In this document: positions 6,297 through 14,456 of the stretch, one piece after another
How the letters are laid out: every line of letters starts with the position of its first letter
How positions within the stretch are numbered: the stretch's first letter is position 1
Assembly (NCBI GenBank): GCA_023387235.1
Contig: JAEWIJ010000082.1
Location: 1-15,567 of the forward strand
From: Pseudomonadota bacterium
GTDB lineage: Bacteria; Pseudomonadota; Alphaproteobacteria; Rhizobiales; Hyphomicrobiaceae
Length of the DNA: 15,567 nucleotides
Reading direction: 5' to 3'
The notes under the pieces: generated by a model
Told to the model about the DNA's origin: nothing
What the model saw: only the letters and a program-made list of their open reading frames with translations
Databases searched by the model: none
Translations under genes and position numbers: made by a program

Positions 6297-9200
6297 CTAC
6301 TGGACCGCCGTCACGATGAGAACACCGGCGCCGGTCCGTCCGTGGAGGTCGGGCCGGTACATGTCCTCGACGGACGCGGCCGGGTGCACGAAGCGGCCTG
6401 GCGTCACCGCACGCACGATGTAGGCAACGGTCGCCGAGGGCTTCGTGCCGCTGCTCCGGTCCTCGCCCTGGAAGTAGTCGAATGCAGCGACGAAACGATC
6501 GTCGCGGAACTCGGTGTGCGCGGGCCTGCCGGACGTCTGCACCCAGGCGAGGCTCTTCGTATCGCCGCTATCGACGAGGCGCGGGTTCTCGATCTCGAAG
6601 CCGGCCGGCAGGCGATCGACAAGGAGCACGCGCCCGCCGGTGTGCTGGCCTTCGATCTTAAGGACCACCACGACGCGATCGTTCTGCTTGATGCTCATCT
6701 GCGCATCGGCAGGATTGATCGGCGTGCCGTCGAGCGTGTGATAGGTGCGCGTGATGGTGAAGCCCTTGGAGGCGGCGGGCTCCGCCGTCAGCGCCGAGCC
6801 GGTCACGGACACGACCGCCGAGACCGGCGCCTCGCCGCTGTTGACGACCGCGAGACCGCTTTGGCCGAGATCGGACGCCGCAAGCGCGCGCGTCAACTCT
6901 CCGCTGTGGGCTGTGCCGTTCACCGTAAGCCGCGTGCCTGCCGCGGCATCGCTGAGCGCACGCGCCGCGAGAAGCATCCAGGCCTGCTCCTGTGTCGAGG
7001 TATAGGTGCGCATCTCTCTCGCGCGCTCGATGACGCGTGCGAGTTCGGGTGCCTCGCTGACGAGCGTCTTCGTCTCGGCAACGAGCGTCAGCACGGCGGC
7101 ACCGTCGCGCAGCCGTGAGCCGTAGTCGGCGCGGCTCTCGTCGGTGCCATCGCCGCCCATGCGGGCGAGCGCCGCGCGGAAAGCACGCTCGGCACGCGGC
7201 TTGTCGCCGGTCATGGCGAGCGCCGCGCCGATCTGCGCCTGCGCGAGCGCCGACGAGAAGCGCTCGAGGCGCGTGTCGGCGTAGTAGCGCAGCTCGCCGA
7301 CCGGCGCGCGGCCGTTGCGGGCGAGTACGTAGAGCGCATAGGCGCGCGCCTCGCCGCCTTTCTCGAAGTCCTGCGCGTACGAGATGAAGTTGGCGAGGCG
7401 ATCGACGGACTGTGTGAGCGCGCGGTCGGGAACGGCATAGCCGAGCTCTTTCGCGCGTGTCAGGAAGTCGGTGACGTAGCCCGTGAGCCAGAGATCGGGC
7501 TCGCCCGGTCCCCAGATGCCGAAGGCGCCGGACGCATCCTGCATCTCGAGCACGCGGGCAATGGCCTTGTCCACGCGCTCGCGAAGCTGGCTTTCCTCGG
7601 CGAGGCCGATGCGCTTCGCGACATCATTCACGTAGAGCAGCGGCAGTGCGCGGCTCGTCGTCTGCTCGGCACAGCCATAAGGATAGCGGTCGAGTGAGGC
7701 GAGCAGGCCCGGCACGTCCATGCCCGCCGAGGGCCCGACGTTGAGGGCAATGCGTGCGCTCGACGGGATGAGGTCCGCGAGCAGGTCGGGCGAGAGGCTG
7801 AGACGCCCGCCCTTCGCCGCGAGGTTCGCGACCGTCGTGCGGCGAATGTCGTTCGCCGGGGGCATGACTTCGAGCGCAACGCGGCGGCGTACCTCGATGC
7901 CGTCAGGGCCGTTGACGCGCACGTTGTAGACATGACGGCCAAGGCTTGCGGGCTTGATGGTCATGCGCTCCGTTCGGCGCTGGTTGGGTGCGAGGCGCGG
8001 ATTGCGCTGGGCAAGCGACGTCGCGAGGCCCTGCGGGTTCTCCTGCTCGGCCGTGAGCTGGTAGCCCGTGTCCGGTCCTTCAATGTTGTGCACGTCTATG
8101 GCGATGCTGGCTTCGTCGCCGAGGCTGAGGAAGCGCGGCGCCGTGACGGTGAGCGCGAGCGCGTCGCGCACGAGCACATCTGATCCGGTGGAGCCGAGCT
8201 TGCCGGCGCTCCAGGCAACGGCCATGAGGCGCACGGTGCCGTTGAAATCCGGCATGTCGAACTTCACTTCGGCCGTGCCGTCAGGCTTCACTTCGACGAT
8301 GCCCGAGAAGAGGGCGAGCGGCTTCTCGACGGGCGGGCTGCCGCGCATGGACATGCCACCGCCGCCTTCGCCGTCACCGCCCGAGCGGAGTGCGCCACGG
8401 ATTGCGCGCATGCCGTCGATGAGGCGGCCATAGAAGTCGCGGATCTCGACGCCGAGGCGGCGCTGCGCATGGAAGTGGCGTTCCGGTGCGGGTGCCTCGA
8501 AGCGCGTGAGGTTAAGAATGCCGATATCGACGGCGGCGACCGTGAGGCGGGCTGCCTCGCCGGCTTTCAGGCCGTCGATCTTAACCGGCACGACGAGCGA
8601 GCTGGCGGGCTTGATCTTCGCCGGCGCGTTCAGCGTGATTTTGAGCGTCTCGCTGGCGGTGTCGAGTGCGAGCCAGCGCACGCCGATGGCGCGGCTCGGC
8701 ATGCGCTTCGCGCCTTCATCCATGGCGCGATAGAACATGGCCGTGACGTAGGCGCCAGGCATCCACTTCGCATCGACGGGGAGATCGATCTCGCCGCCAC
8801 CGGCCGGAATTTCGGCGTCGTGCAAGGCGAGAAGGCCGCTCGAAAGCACGGCGAGGCGTACCTTGCCGGCTGCGCGCGTGTTGATGCGCACGCGAGCGGT
8901 ATCGCCGGGCTTGTAGGCCGGTTTGTCGAGCACGACGTCGAGCACCTCGGGGCTCTCGGCATCCTCGCTCGCGTGCCAGCCGACGTTGAAGGCAAAGCTG
9001 GCGACGCCCGGTGACTTTGGATCGGCGCTCGTGACTTCGATGCGATAGCGGCCCCAGTCGAGGGCGGGTGCCTCGATGCGCGTGGGCGTCGAGCCGTTCC
9101 CAGTGGCGGTGCCGTTGGCGATGCGCTTGGTCGTCGTGATGGCTTCGTAGTTCCACTGGCCATCGCGGCTGTACCACTGCCAGCGCTGATTGAGGCGCAC

Positions 9201-11561
9201 GATCTCCCATTTCAGCGGTGCGCTTGTCGCCGCTTTGCCGTCGGCATCGACGAGCACGGTCTCGAAGCGCGCGGTCTCGCCTTCGCCGAGCTGCGTGCCC
9301 GTGAAGAGCGGCTTGATGCCGACGCGCGACGTGCGCGTGTCGACGGCCAAGCGGACGCTGCGTTCGATGGTGCGGCCGCTCGGCTCGCGGAGGCGGACCA
9401 TGATGTCGGCTTCGAGGGGCTTCGCTGTCTTCGGAATGGCCGGCAGGCGCACGCCGATCAGACCACGGCCGTCGGCGCCCGTCTGCGGGAGATTTTCGAG
9501 CGGCTGGCGCACGGGCATGACCTGCTCGCCGGCGAGCCCGAACCTGTAGCCGGGGAAGCCGGGGAGATCGCCCGTCGCGAGGCGCACGTTGATGTCGCCT
9601 TCCATGGCGAGGCCGGCGGCGGGGGGGCCGTAGAGATAGCGGCCGTCGATCGCGATCGAGGCGGTTTCCTCGATGGCAATGGCCTTGTCCTTGGGCTCGA
9701 GCGTGAGCGCGAGACGCTCGGGCACGAAGTCCTCGACGAGGAAGGACGTCTGGCCGAGAGCCTTCGATTTCTCGTCGACAAGGAGGCGAGCGCGCCACGT
9801 TCCCGTCATCGCGGTCGGGGGAAGCGCGAGCGTCGCGGCGCGCCCGCCAAGCTGTGGTTCGTTGAGGACAAAGCGGCGATGCTCGACGCCATCCGGCCGC
9901 GTGACGATCAGCGTGGCCGGCGTGTCGGCGGCGGTACCTGTACGATCGCGCATGAGGGCGATCAGATGCACGGGCTCGCCGGGGCGATAGACGCCGCGCT
10001 CGGCATAGACATAGCCGTCGAGCGGGCCCGGCTGCTCGCGACCCTTGACGCCGCGATCCGTAAGATCGAAGGCCGCCGTCGCGAGATCGAGGAAGGCATA
10101 GTCCTTGTTGCCCTCGGCGACGAGAAGTGCCGGTGCGAGACCGCCCGTGCCGCGCAGGAGGCCGGGGTCGAAGCGCACATAGCCGCGGGCGTCGGTCTTG
10201 CCCGTGGCCAGCACCTCGTTGTTGCGCGCGACGAGGCGCACGGCGATGTCGCCTGCGGGCGTGGCGGCGCCGAGCGTGCGCACGAAGGCGTGCAGGCCGT
10301 CGTCGCCGGAAAGCGCGGTGAGGCCGAGATCGGAAACGATGAACCACTGCGTCGCGGGCGCCTGGTATTCGCTGCGCTTGGCATCGGCCGCCGAAGCAAT
10401 GACGAGGTAGACGCCGGGCGCGAGATCGGGAATGGCTTCGCTGATGGGAATGGCCGTCGTTACGTCCTCGTTGAGACGGCTCGCGATTTCGAGCTCGCCC
10501 TGCCAGACGCGCTGGCCATTGCGGTCGCGGATGGTTTCGAGCTCATAGCTCTGCACCTGCTTGAGGAAGCCGTCGAGCGAGGTCGCGCCGGCGAGTGCGC
10601 GATCACCGATGCGGAGGATTTCGATCTCGGCCTTGGTGGCATTGACCGAGACGAGCGGAATGCCCTGCTGGCCGCGGTTCGGCAGCACGTAGGCGCGGCC
10701 GGCAAAGCGCACCGACGGCGCGCGATCACGCACATAGACGGCGATCTCGGAGGACTTGGAGAGGGTCTCGCCGACCGTCGAGGGAAGGCCGGCGCGGAGA
10801 TGCACCTCGTAGCGCTTGCCGTGCTCGAGGCCGTCGATGCAGAGCTGCTGGCCCTCGACGGTCATGTTCTGCGGCTCGCGGCCATCGATGGCGACGAACT
10901 TCTGGAGGTCGCCCGGCGCGGAGGGGAGGCGCTCGGAGAAATTGATGCAGAGGCGCGGCTCGACGGCGTCGGACTCGCTCTTGTAGTCGATCACGCGGAA
11001 GCCGTGCTCGGCGCGGAGGGTATCGAGCATGCCGCTGACCTTACCGTCGTTCGCGAGGCGGAGGCTCGCCGCCAGCGCGTCGATGGCCGGGCGCCACATG
11101 GAGCGGGCCTTGAGGGCTTCGCCGAGTGCCGCCAGGGCTTCGGCGCGCTGCGGGTCGCTGGTCGCGGTTTCGAGCGCGCGATAGGCGGCGCCGGAAGCGT
11201 TCACGGGGATCGAGTAGCGCTCGGCGGGGCGGGCGGGATCGGGCGTCATCGCGAGGAGCGCCTTGGCAAGGCCGGTCCAGGCGGCGGTGTCCTTGGCGTC
11301 CGTGACGACGGCCGTCGCGAGATGGCGTGCGGCGACGCGGGCATCGCCGTCATCGGCAAGGAGCTTCAGTCCGGCCTCGCGCTGTTGGCGGGCGGTCTGC
11401 TTGCCCACCTTGAAGGTGCTCTTGAGGTAGCTCTCGTAGCGTTCGGCATCCTTGCTGACGACGGGATGCGAGAAGAGCGTCTGGGCCTGCTGGGCGACGG
11501 CCGGCAGGCTGAAGAGGAGCAGGAGGCCGAGCACGAAGGCGATCGGGCGGGTAAAGGTCAT
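6297..11561 (-). CDS. Large exported alpha-2-macroglobulin family protein with intact thioester
   Basis: A 1754-residue protein of the bacterial alpha-2-macroglobulin family, thought to trap proteases that reach the periplasm. The N-terminus is a Sec signal peptide (FTRP, long Leu-rich core, AVA near residue 24) with no lipobox cysteine, unlike E. coli YfhM. Order: N-terminal helical and MG domains; an MG2-type motif ERGVYRPGEPVHLIAL near 516-533; a Gly-rich flexible stretch near 1055-1080 in the place expected for the bait region; the A2M signature LFSGIVEVKPDGTAEVKFDM just after; then the thioester domain with YGCAEQ, where Cys1297 and Gln1300 form the reactive bond; and a C-terminal domain with DDRFVAAFDYF. 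The ATG at 11561 is chosen over an in-frame TTG at 11570, which has GGGA only 1-2 nt away. pbpC, the usual partner of thioester-type homologues, is not in the window. Confidence 0.93.
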   Translation of the reverse strand: MTFTRPIAFVLGLLLLFSLPAVAQQAQTLFSHPVVSKDAERYESYLKSTFKVGKQTARQQREAGLKLLADDGDARVAARHLATAVVTDAKDTAAWTGLAKALLAMTPDPARPAERYSIPVNASGAAYRALETATSDPQRAEALAALGEALKARSMWRPAIDALAASLRLANDGKVSGMLDTLRAEHGFRVIDYKSESDAVEPRLCINFSERLPSAPGDLQKFVAIDGREPQNMTVEGQQLCIDGLEHGKRYEVHLRAGLPSTVGETLSKSSEIAVYVRDRAPSVRFAGRAYVLPNRGQQGIPLVSVNATKAEIEILRIGDRALAGATSLDGFLKQVQSYELETIRDRNGQRVWQGELEIASRLNEDVTTAIPISEAIPDLAPGVYLVIASAADAKRSEYQAPATQWFIVSDLGLTALSGDDGLHAFVRTLGAATPAGDIAVRLVARNNEVLATGKTDARGYVRFDPGLLRGTGGLAPALLVAEGNKDYAFLDLATAAFDLTDRGVKGREQPGPLDGYVYAERGVYRPGEPVHLIALMRDRTGTAADTPATLIVTRPDGVEHRRFVLNEPQLGGRAATLALPPTAMTGTWRARLLVDEKSKALGQTSFLVEDFVPERLALTLEPKDKAIAIEETASIAIDGRYLYGPPAAGLAMEGDINVRLATGDLPGFPGYRFGLAGEQVMPVRQPLENLPQTGADGRGLIGVRLPAIPKTAKPLEADIMVRLREPSGRTIERSVRLAVDTRTSRVGIKPLFTGTQLGEGETARFETVLVDADGKAATSAPLKWEIVRLNQRWQWYSRDGQWNYEAITTTKRIANGTATGNGSTPTRIEAPALDWGRYRIEVTSADPKSPGVASFAFNVGWHASEDAESPEVLDVVLDKPAYKPGDTARVRINTRAAGKVRLAVLSSGLLALHDAEIPAGGGEIDLPVDAKWMPGAYVTAMFYRAMDEGAKRMPSRAIGVRWLALDTASETLKITLNAPAKIKPASSLVVPVKIDGLKAGEAARLTVAAVDIGILNLTRFEAPAPERHFHAQRRLGVEIRDFYGRLIDGMRAIRGALRSGGDGEGGGGMSMRGSPPVEKPLALFSGIVEVKPDGTAEVKFDMPDFNGTVRLMAVAWSAGKLGSTGSDVLVRDALALTVTAPRFLSLGDEASIAIDVHNIEGPDTGYQLTAEQENPQGLATSLAQRNPRLAPNQRRTERMTIKPASLGRHVYNVRVNGPDGIEVRRRVALEVMPPANDIRRTTVANLAAKGGRLSLSPDLLADLIPSSARIALNVGPSAGMDVPGLLASLDRYPYGCAEQTTSRALPLLYVNDVAKRIGLAEESQLRERVDKAIARVLEMQDASGAFGIWGPGEPDLWLTGYVTDFLTRAKELGYAVPDRALTQSVDRLANFISYAQDFEKGGEARAYALYVLARNGRAPVGELRYYADTRLERFSSALAQAQIGAALAMTGDKPRAERAFRAALARMGGDGTDESRADYGSRLRDGAAVLTLVAETKTLVSEAPELARVIERAREMRTYTSTQEQAWMLLAARALSDAAAGTRLTVNGTAHSGELTRALAASDLGQSGLAVVNSGEAPVSAVVSVTGSALTAEPAASKGFTITRTYHTLDGTPINPADAQMSIKQNDRVVVVLKIEGQHTGGRVLLVDRLPAGFEIENPRLVDSGDTKSLAWVQTSGRPAHTEFRDDRFVAAFDYFQGEDRSSGTKPSATVAYIVRAVTPGRFVHPAASVEDMYRPDLHGRTGAGVLIVTAVQ

Positions 11562-11800
11562 GGAAAGCAATCCCGGAGCACGAGGGGGATGAGACCGGCC
11601 CGGACAGGTTCTGCTCGGACGGGCAGAACTGAGTTCAGCGCCGGTCGTTGACCAATTAATGGCAGTTTACGCCCTGCGCCACCGGGCGGGGAAAAGGTGG
11701 ACGGCTGTGCGCTGCGGGTAGGCAAAATCCGGCAAGTTTGGGTGACTGGGGAGGAGCGACGGCATACCCTGAGCTTGCCAAATGACGCCGCCCCTCATCC
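11562..11800. other. Left half of the 602-bp gene-free region, upstream of the macroglobulin gene
   Basis: No gene is supported. It holds an inverted repeat (GTTCTGC 11608-11614 and GCAGAAC 11623-11629, 8-nt loop), an overlapping smaller palindrome GAACTGAGTTC (11626-11636), and an AT-rich patch around 11648-11668 (TTGACCAATTAATGGCAG). The macroglobulin promoter should be here on the minus strand, but I could not pick a convincing -35/-10 pair. Confidence 0.5.
11608..11629. repeat. Inverted repeat in the macroglobulin gene leader
   Basis: Perfect 7-bp arms GTTCTGC and GCAGAAC around TCGGACGG. It lies 47-68 bp upstream of the macroglobulin ATG, a position suited to an operator or a 5' UTR hairpin. 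Confidence 0.4.
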
Positions 11801-11803
11801 TAA

Positions 11804-12045
11804 CCTTCTCTCCGTGAGCACGGGGAGAAGGGACCTGTTGGGGGCGCGGCTGGCTCCAAATTCATAAAAGACGGGGGTTTCGGGGTGTCCCCCGATTGGG
11901 GCGCGGGGCGAAAGCCCTGCTCGTGCCAGAGGCACGAATGGCCGCCAGCGTTGACATACCGCCCTGCTTCCCCCAATAAAGCGCCATCGCAAGCAGGCCC
12001 TGGAAACCAGAGCCACCGATTTGCACGTGCCGCGGGCCACCGCGG
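11804..12045. repeat. Multi-hairpin intergenic element, probable dispersed repeat
   Basis: Six stem-loops occur within about 240 bp: 11804-11815 with 11820-11831 (CCTTCTCTCCGT / ACGGGGAGAAGG, one wobble); 11906-11917 (GGGC-GAAA-GCCC); 11921-11937 (TCGTGCC-AGA-GGCACGA); 11963-11969 with 11991-11997 (CCTGCTT / AAGCAGG); 12000-12010 (CTGG-AAA-CCAG); and 12030-12045 (CCGCGG-GCCA-CCGCGG). The first, with its CCCCTCATCCTAACC flank, resembles the short palindromic repeats scattered between genes in many proteobacteria. Both strands carry open frames across it, but their residues look random. A structured RNA or a non-autonomous repeat fits better than a gene. Copy number in the genome cannot be seen from here. 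Confidence 0.5.
11951..11980 (+). promoter_or_regulatory. Weak candidate promoter upstream of the glutathione transferase gene
   Basis: TTGACA (11951-11956) matches the -35 consensus perfectly. AATAAA (11975-11980), 18 nt further on, is a 4-of-6 match to the -10. It would leave a leader of about 175 nt before the ATG at 12164. Confidence 0.3.
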
Positions 12046-12163
12046 GGAGGCAGATGCGGTCAACGTCCGTCAGCGAAGGTTCGCTCACGGGCGCGTTTGC
12101 GTTTGGCGTGCGCGGGTGCGGTCAGCGGGGTGCGGATTGGCACAGCGACAGGACGACAAGGCA

Positions 12164-12808
12164 ATGTTGAAAGTCTGGGGACGCAAGACGTCGGTCAATG
12201 TCCAGAAGGTCATGTGGGCCGTGGGCGAGCTTGGCCTCGCGCACCAGCGCTTCGACTATGGCGGCGAATTCGGGAAGACGGACACCCCCGAGTACATCCA
12301 GCTCAATCCGAACCGCCTCGTGCCGACCATCGACGACCACGGCTTCGTGCTGTGGGAGTCGAGCGCGATCGTGCGGCATCTCGCGCAACGCTATGGGCGC
12401 GGCACGCTCTCGCCGACCGACGAGCAGACGTTCGCGAAGGCCGACCAGTGGATGGACTGGGCGCTCTCGACGCTCTATCCCGACATCATCTCGACCTGCT
12501 TCATCCAGCTCGTGCGCACGTCCGCCGACGAGCGGAACACGGAGGCCGTCGAGGCGGCGTCGCGGCGCGTCGGCGAGAAGCTCGCGATCCTCAATCGCCA
12601 GCTCACGCAGCGTCCCTATATATTGGGTGAGCAGCTCACGATCGCCGATATCGCGGTCGGGTCGCAGATGTATCGGTATTTCAATCTCCCGATCGAGCGG
12701 CCGCCACTCGCGAACGTCGAGGTCTGGTACAAGCGGCTGACGCAGCGTCCGGCCTACCAGACGCATGTGATGGTGGACTTCAAACCGATGATGGTGCCCG
12801 GAGCGTGA
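12164..12808 (+). CDS. Glutathione S-transferase family protein
   Basis: A 214-residue cytosolic protein with the two-domain GST layout. The N-terminal thioredoxin-like domain (about 1-80) starts LKVWGRKTSVNVQKV, where Ser10 is the likely glutathione-activating residue. It continues to LNPNRLVPTIDD, with the cis-proline Pro54, and LWESSAIVRHLA, with Glu65-Ser66 contacting the gamma-glutamyl part. The helical C-terminal domain (about 90-214) includes DQWMDWALSTLYPDI and LTIADIAVGSQMYRY, the conserved N-capping box region. The frame is open far upstream, but only the ATG at 12164 begins at the true GST N-terminus. Its ribosome site is weak (AAGG close to the ATG, GGAC further up). Likely jobs are detoxification or a specific conjugation or dehalogenation step; the substrate is unknown. 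It is divergent from the macroglobulin gene and lies 56 bp before ffh. Confidence 0.92.
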   Translation: MLKVWGRKTSVNVQKVMWAVGELGLAHQRFDYGGEFGKTDTPEYIQLNPNRLVPTIDDHGFVLWESSAIVRHLAQRYGRGTLSPTDEQTFAKADQWMDWALSTLYPDIISTCFIQLVRTSADERNTEAVEAASRRVGEKLAILNRQLTQRPYILGEQLTIADIAVGSQMYRYFNLPIERPPLANVEVWYKRLTQRPAYQTHVMVDFKPMMVPGA

Positions 12809-12822
12809 GCGCGCCGATGGAC

Positions 12823-12839
12823 GGCGCCGCGGCGGCGCC
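12823..12839. repeat. GC-rich palindrome between the transferase gene and ffh
   Basis: GGCGCCGC-G-GCGGCGCC, 8-bp arms around one base, followed by TTCC. It could be a weak terminator for the transferase gene or an mRNA barrier before ffh. Without a T-tract the terminator reading is doubtful. Confidence 0.4.
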
Positions 12840-12864
12840 TTCCGAGAGAGAGATGTAAGAGGCC

Positions 12865-14454
12865 ATGTTCGAATCGCTGTCCGACCGGCTTTCCGGTGTA
12901 CTCGACAGGCTCACGCGGCGCGGCGCGCTGAGCGAGAGCGACGTCAACGAGGCCATGCGCGAGGTGCGCCGCGCGCTGCTCGAAGCGGACGTCGCGCTCG
13001 ATGTGGTGCGCTCGTTCACCGACAAGGTGAAGGCGAAGGCCGTCGGCGCCAACGTGGTGAAGTCCGTCACGCCCGGCCAGATGGTCGTCAAGATCGTACA
13101 CGACGAGCTCGTCGAGATGCTCGGCGGCGCGGACGCCCAGCCGATCGACCTTGCAGCGACGCCGCCGGTGCCGATCATGCTCGTCGGTCTGCAGGGTTCG
13201 GGCAAGACGACGACCTGCGCCAAGATCGCGAAGCGCCTGACCGATCGCGACAAGAAGAAAGTGCTGATGGCCTCGCTCGACACGCGCAGGCCCGCGGCGC
13301 AGGAGCAGCTTCGCGTGCTCGGCGAGCAGACGGGTGTCGCGACGCTGCCGATCGTTGCCGGCCAGACGCCGAAGCAGATTGCGGCGCGCGCGGTCGAAGC
13401 CGGGCGGCTCGGCGGCTATGATGTGGTGCTGCTGGATACGGCGGGCCGTATTCATATCGACGAGGAGCTGATGCAGGAGTCGGCGGACGTGCGCGATATC
13501 GCGCGGCCGCACGAGACGCTGCTCGTCGCGGACAGTCTCACGGGCCAGGACGCGGTCAATCTCGCGAAGAGTTTTAATGAGCGCGTTGGCATCACGGGCA
13601 TCGTTCTGACGCGTGTCGATGGTGACGGCCGCGGCGGTGCGGCTCTCTCCATGCGCGCGGTGACGGGCAAGCCGATCAAGCTGATCGGCGTCGGCGAGCG
13701 CTGGGATGCGCTCGAGGACTTCCATCCGCAGCGTATTGCCGGCCGCATTCTCGGCATGGGCGACGTCGTCAGCCTCGTCGAGAAAGCCGCTCAGACCATC
13801 GATGCGGAGAAGGCGCAGGCCATTGCGCTGAAGATGCGCAAGGGCGAGTTTGATCTCGAAGATCTCGGCGAGCAGCTCAAGCAGATGCAGAAGCTCGGCG
13901 GCATGGGCGGCCTCATGGGCATGATGCCCGGCATGGGCAAGATCAAGCAGCAGATGCCGGCCGGGGCGATGGACGACAAGGTCATCAAGCGGCAGGGCGC
14001 GATCATCTCCTCCATGACGCCCTACGAGCGGCGTCATCCGAAAGTTCTCGACGGCAAGCGCAAGCGACGCATCGCGGCCGGCTCCGGCACGCGGCCCGAT
14101 GAAGTCAATCGCCTGCTCAAAATGCACCGCCAGATGGCGGACATGATGAAGATGATGGGCAAGAACAAGGGCATGATGCAGCGCATGGCGGGCGCGCTCG
14201 GCATGGGCGGCGGGGCGATGCCCAATGCGGCCGAGGTCGAGAAGATGCAGGCGGAGCTTGCGCGTCTCGATCCGAAGGCGCTCGAGCAATTGCCGAAGGA
14301 GGTGCGCGATCAGCTCGCCGCGGGCAAGGCACCAGCGCCTGCATTGCCGGGGCTCGGCGGCAAGGCCGTGCCGCGGCTTCCCGGTCTTCCTGGCTTGGGC
14401 GGCGGCGGGCCGCGGTTCACCGGGCTGCCGGGCCTGCCCGGAAAGAAGAAGTAG
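12865..14454 (+). CDS. ffh: Signal recognition particle protein Ffh (SRP54 GTPase)
   Basis: A 529-residue GTPase that binds 4.5S RNA and hydrophobic signal sequences on ribosomes and delivers them to the receptor FtsY at the membrane. The N domain has the conserved ALLEADVALDVV region. The G domain has GLQGSGKTT (108-116), DTRRPAA (139-145), DTAGR (191-195) and TRVDGDGRGG (249-258), then GERWDALEDFHPQRIAGRILGMGD. The M domain is methionine-rich (MGGLMGMMPGMGKIKQQMP), with SGTR at 407-410 starting the RNA-binding helix-turn-helix. Residues from about 489 form a Pro/Gly/Leu-rich tail ending in KKK, an extension I associate with alphaproteobacterial Ffh. AAGAGG lies just before the ATG. It leads the ffh - acetyltransferase - rpsP - rimM cluster. 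Confidence 0.98.
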   Translation: MFESLSDRLSGVLDRLTRRGALSESDVNEAMREVRRALLEADVALDVVRSFTDKVKAKAVGANVVKSVTPGQMVVKIVHDELVEMLGGADAQPIDLAATPPVPIMLVGLQGSGKTTTCAKIAKRLTDRDKKKVLMASLDTRRPAAQEQLRVLGEQTGVATLPIVAGQTPKQIAARAVEAGRLGGYDVVLLDTAGRIHIDEELMQESADVRDIARPHETLLVADSLTGQDAVNLAKSFNERVGITGIVLTRVDGDGRGGAALSMRAVTGKPIKLIGVGERWDALEDFHPQRIAGRILGMGDVVSLVEKAAQTIDAEKAQAIALKMRKGEFDLEDLGEQLKQMQKLGGMGGLMGMMPGMGKIKQQMPAGAMDDKVIKRQGAIISSMTPYERRHPKVLDGKRKRRIAAGSGTRPDEVNRLLKMHRQMADMMKMMGKNKGMMQRMAGALGMGGGAMPNAAEVEKMQAELARLDPKALEQLPKEVRDQLAAGKAPAPALPGLGGKAVPRLPGLPGLGGGGPRFTGLPGLPGKKK

Positions 14455-14456
14455 CC

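Noticed and set aside
8716..10347. 543-codon minus-strand open frame in a second frame of the macroglobulin gene
   Set aside because: It is out of frame with the real gene, and the product is low-complexity Arg/Ala/His-rich. The correct frame carries all the domain motifs.
9879..11651. 590-codon open frame on the plus strand opposite the macroglobulin gene
   Set aside because: It lies antisense to a well-recognised protein. Its residues (Arg/Ala/Gly-rich, no recognisable motif) reflect GC-rich codons read on the other strand.
11800..12088. Two overlapping minus-strand open frames of 87 and 97 codons
   Set aside because: They cover the hairpin element in two frames. Neither has a good ribosome site or a recognisable motif, so they are more likely spurious frames through a repeat.
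11885..12163. 93-codon N-terminal extension of the glutathione transferase
   Set aside because: The frame happens to lack stops, but the family N-terminus begins at the ATG at 12164, and the upstream part runs through the hairpin element.
12754..14289. 511-codon antisense open frame over ffh
   Set aside because: ffh is certain on the plus strand. The antisense product is His/Arg/Leu-rich with no motif.
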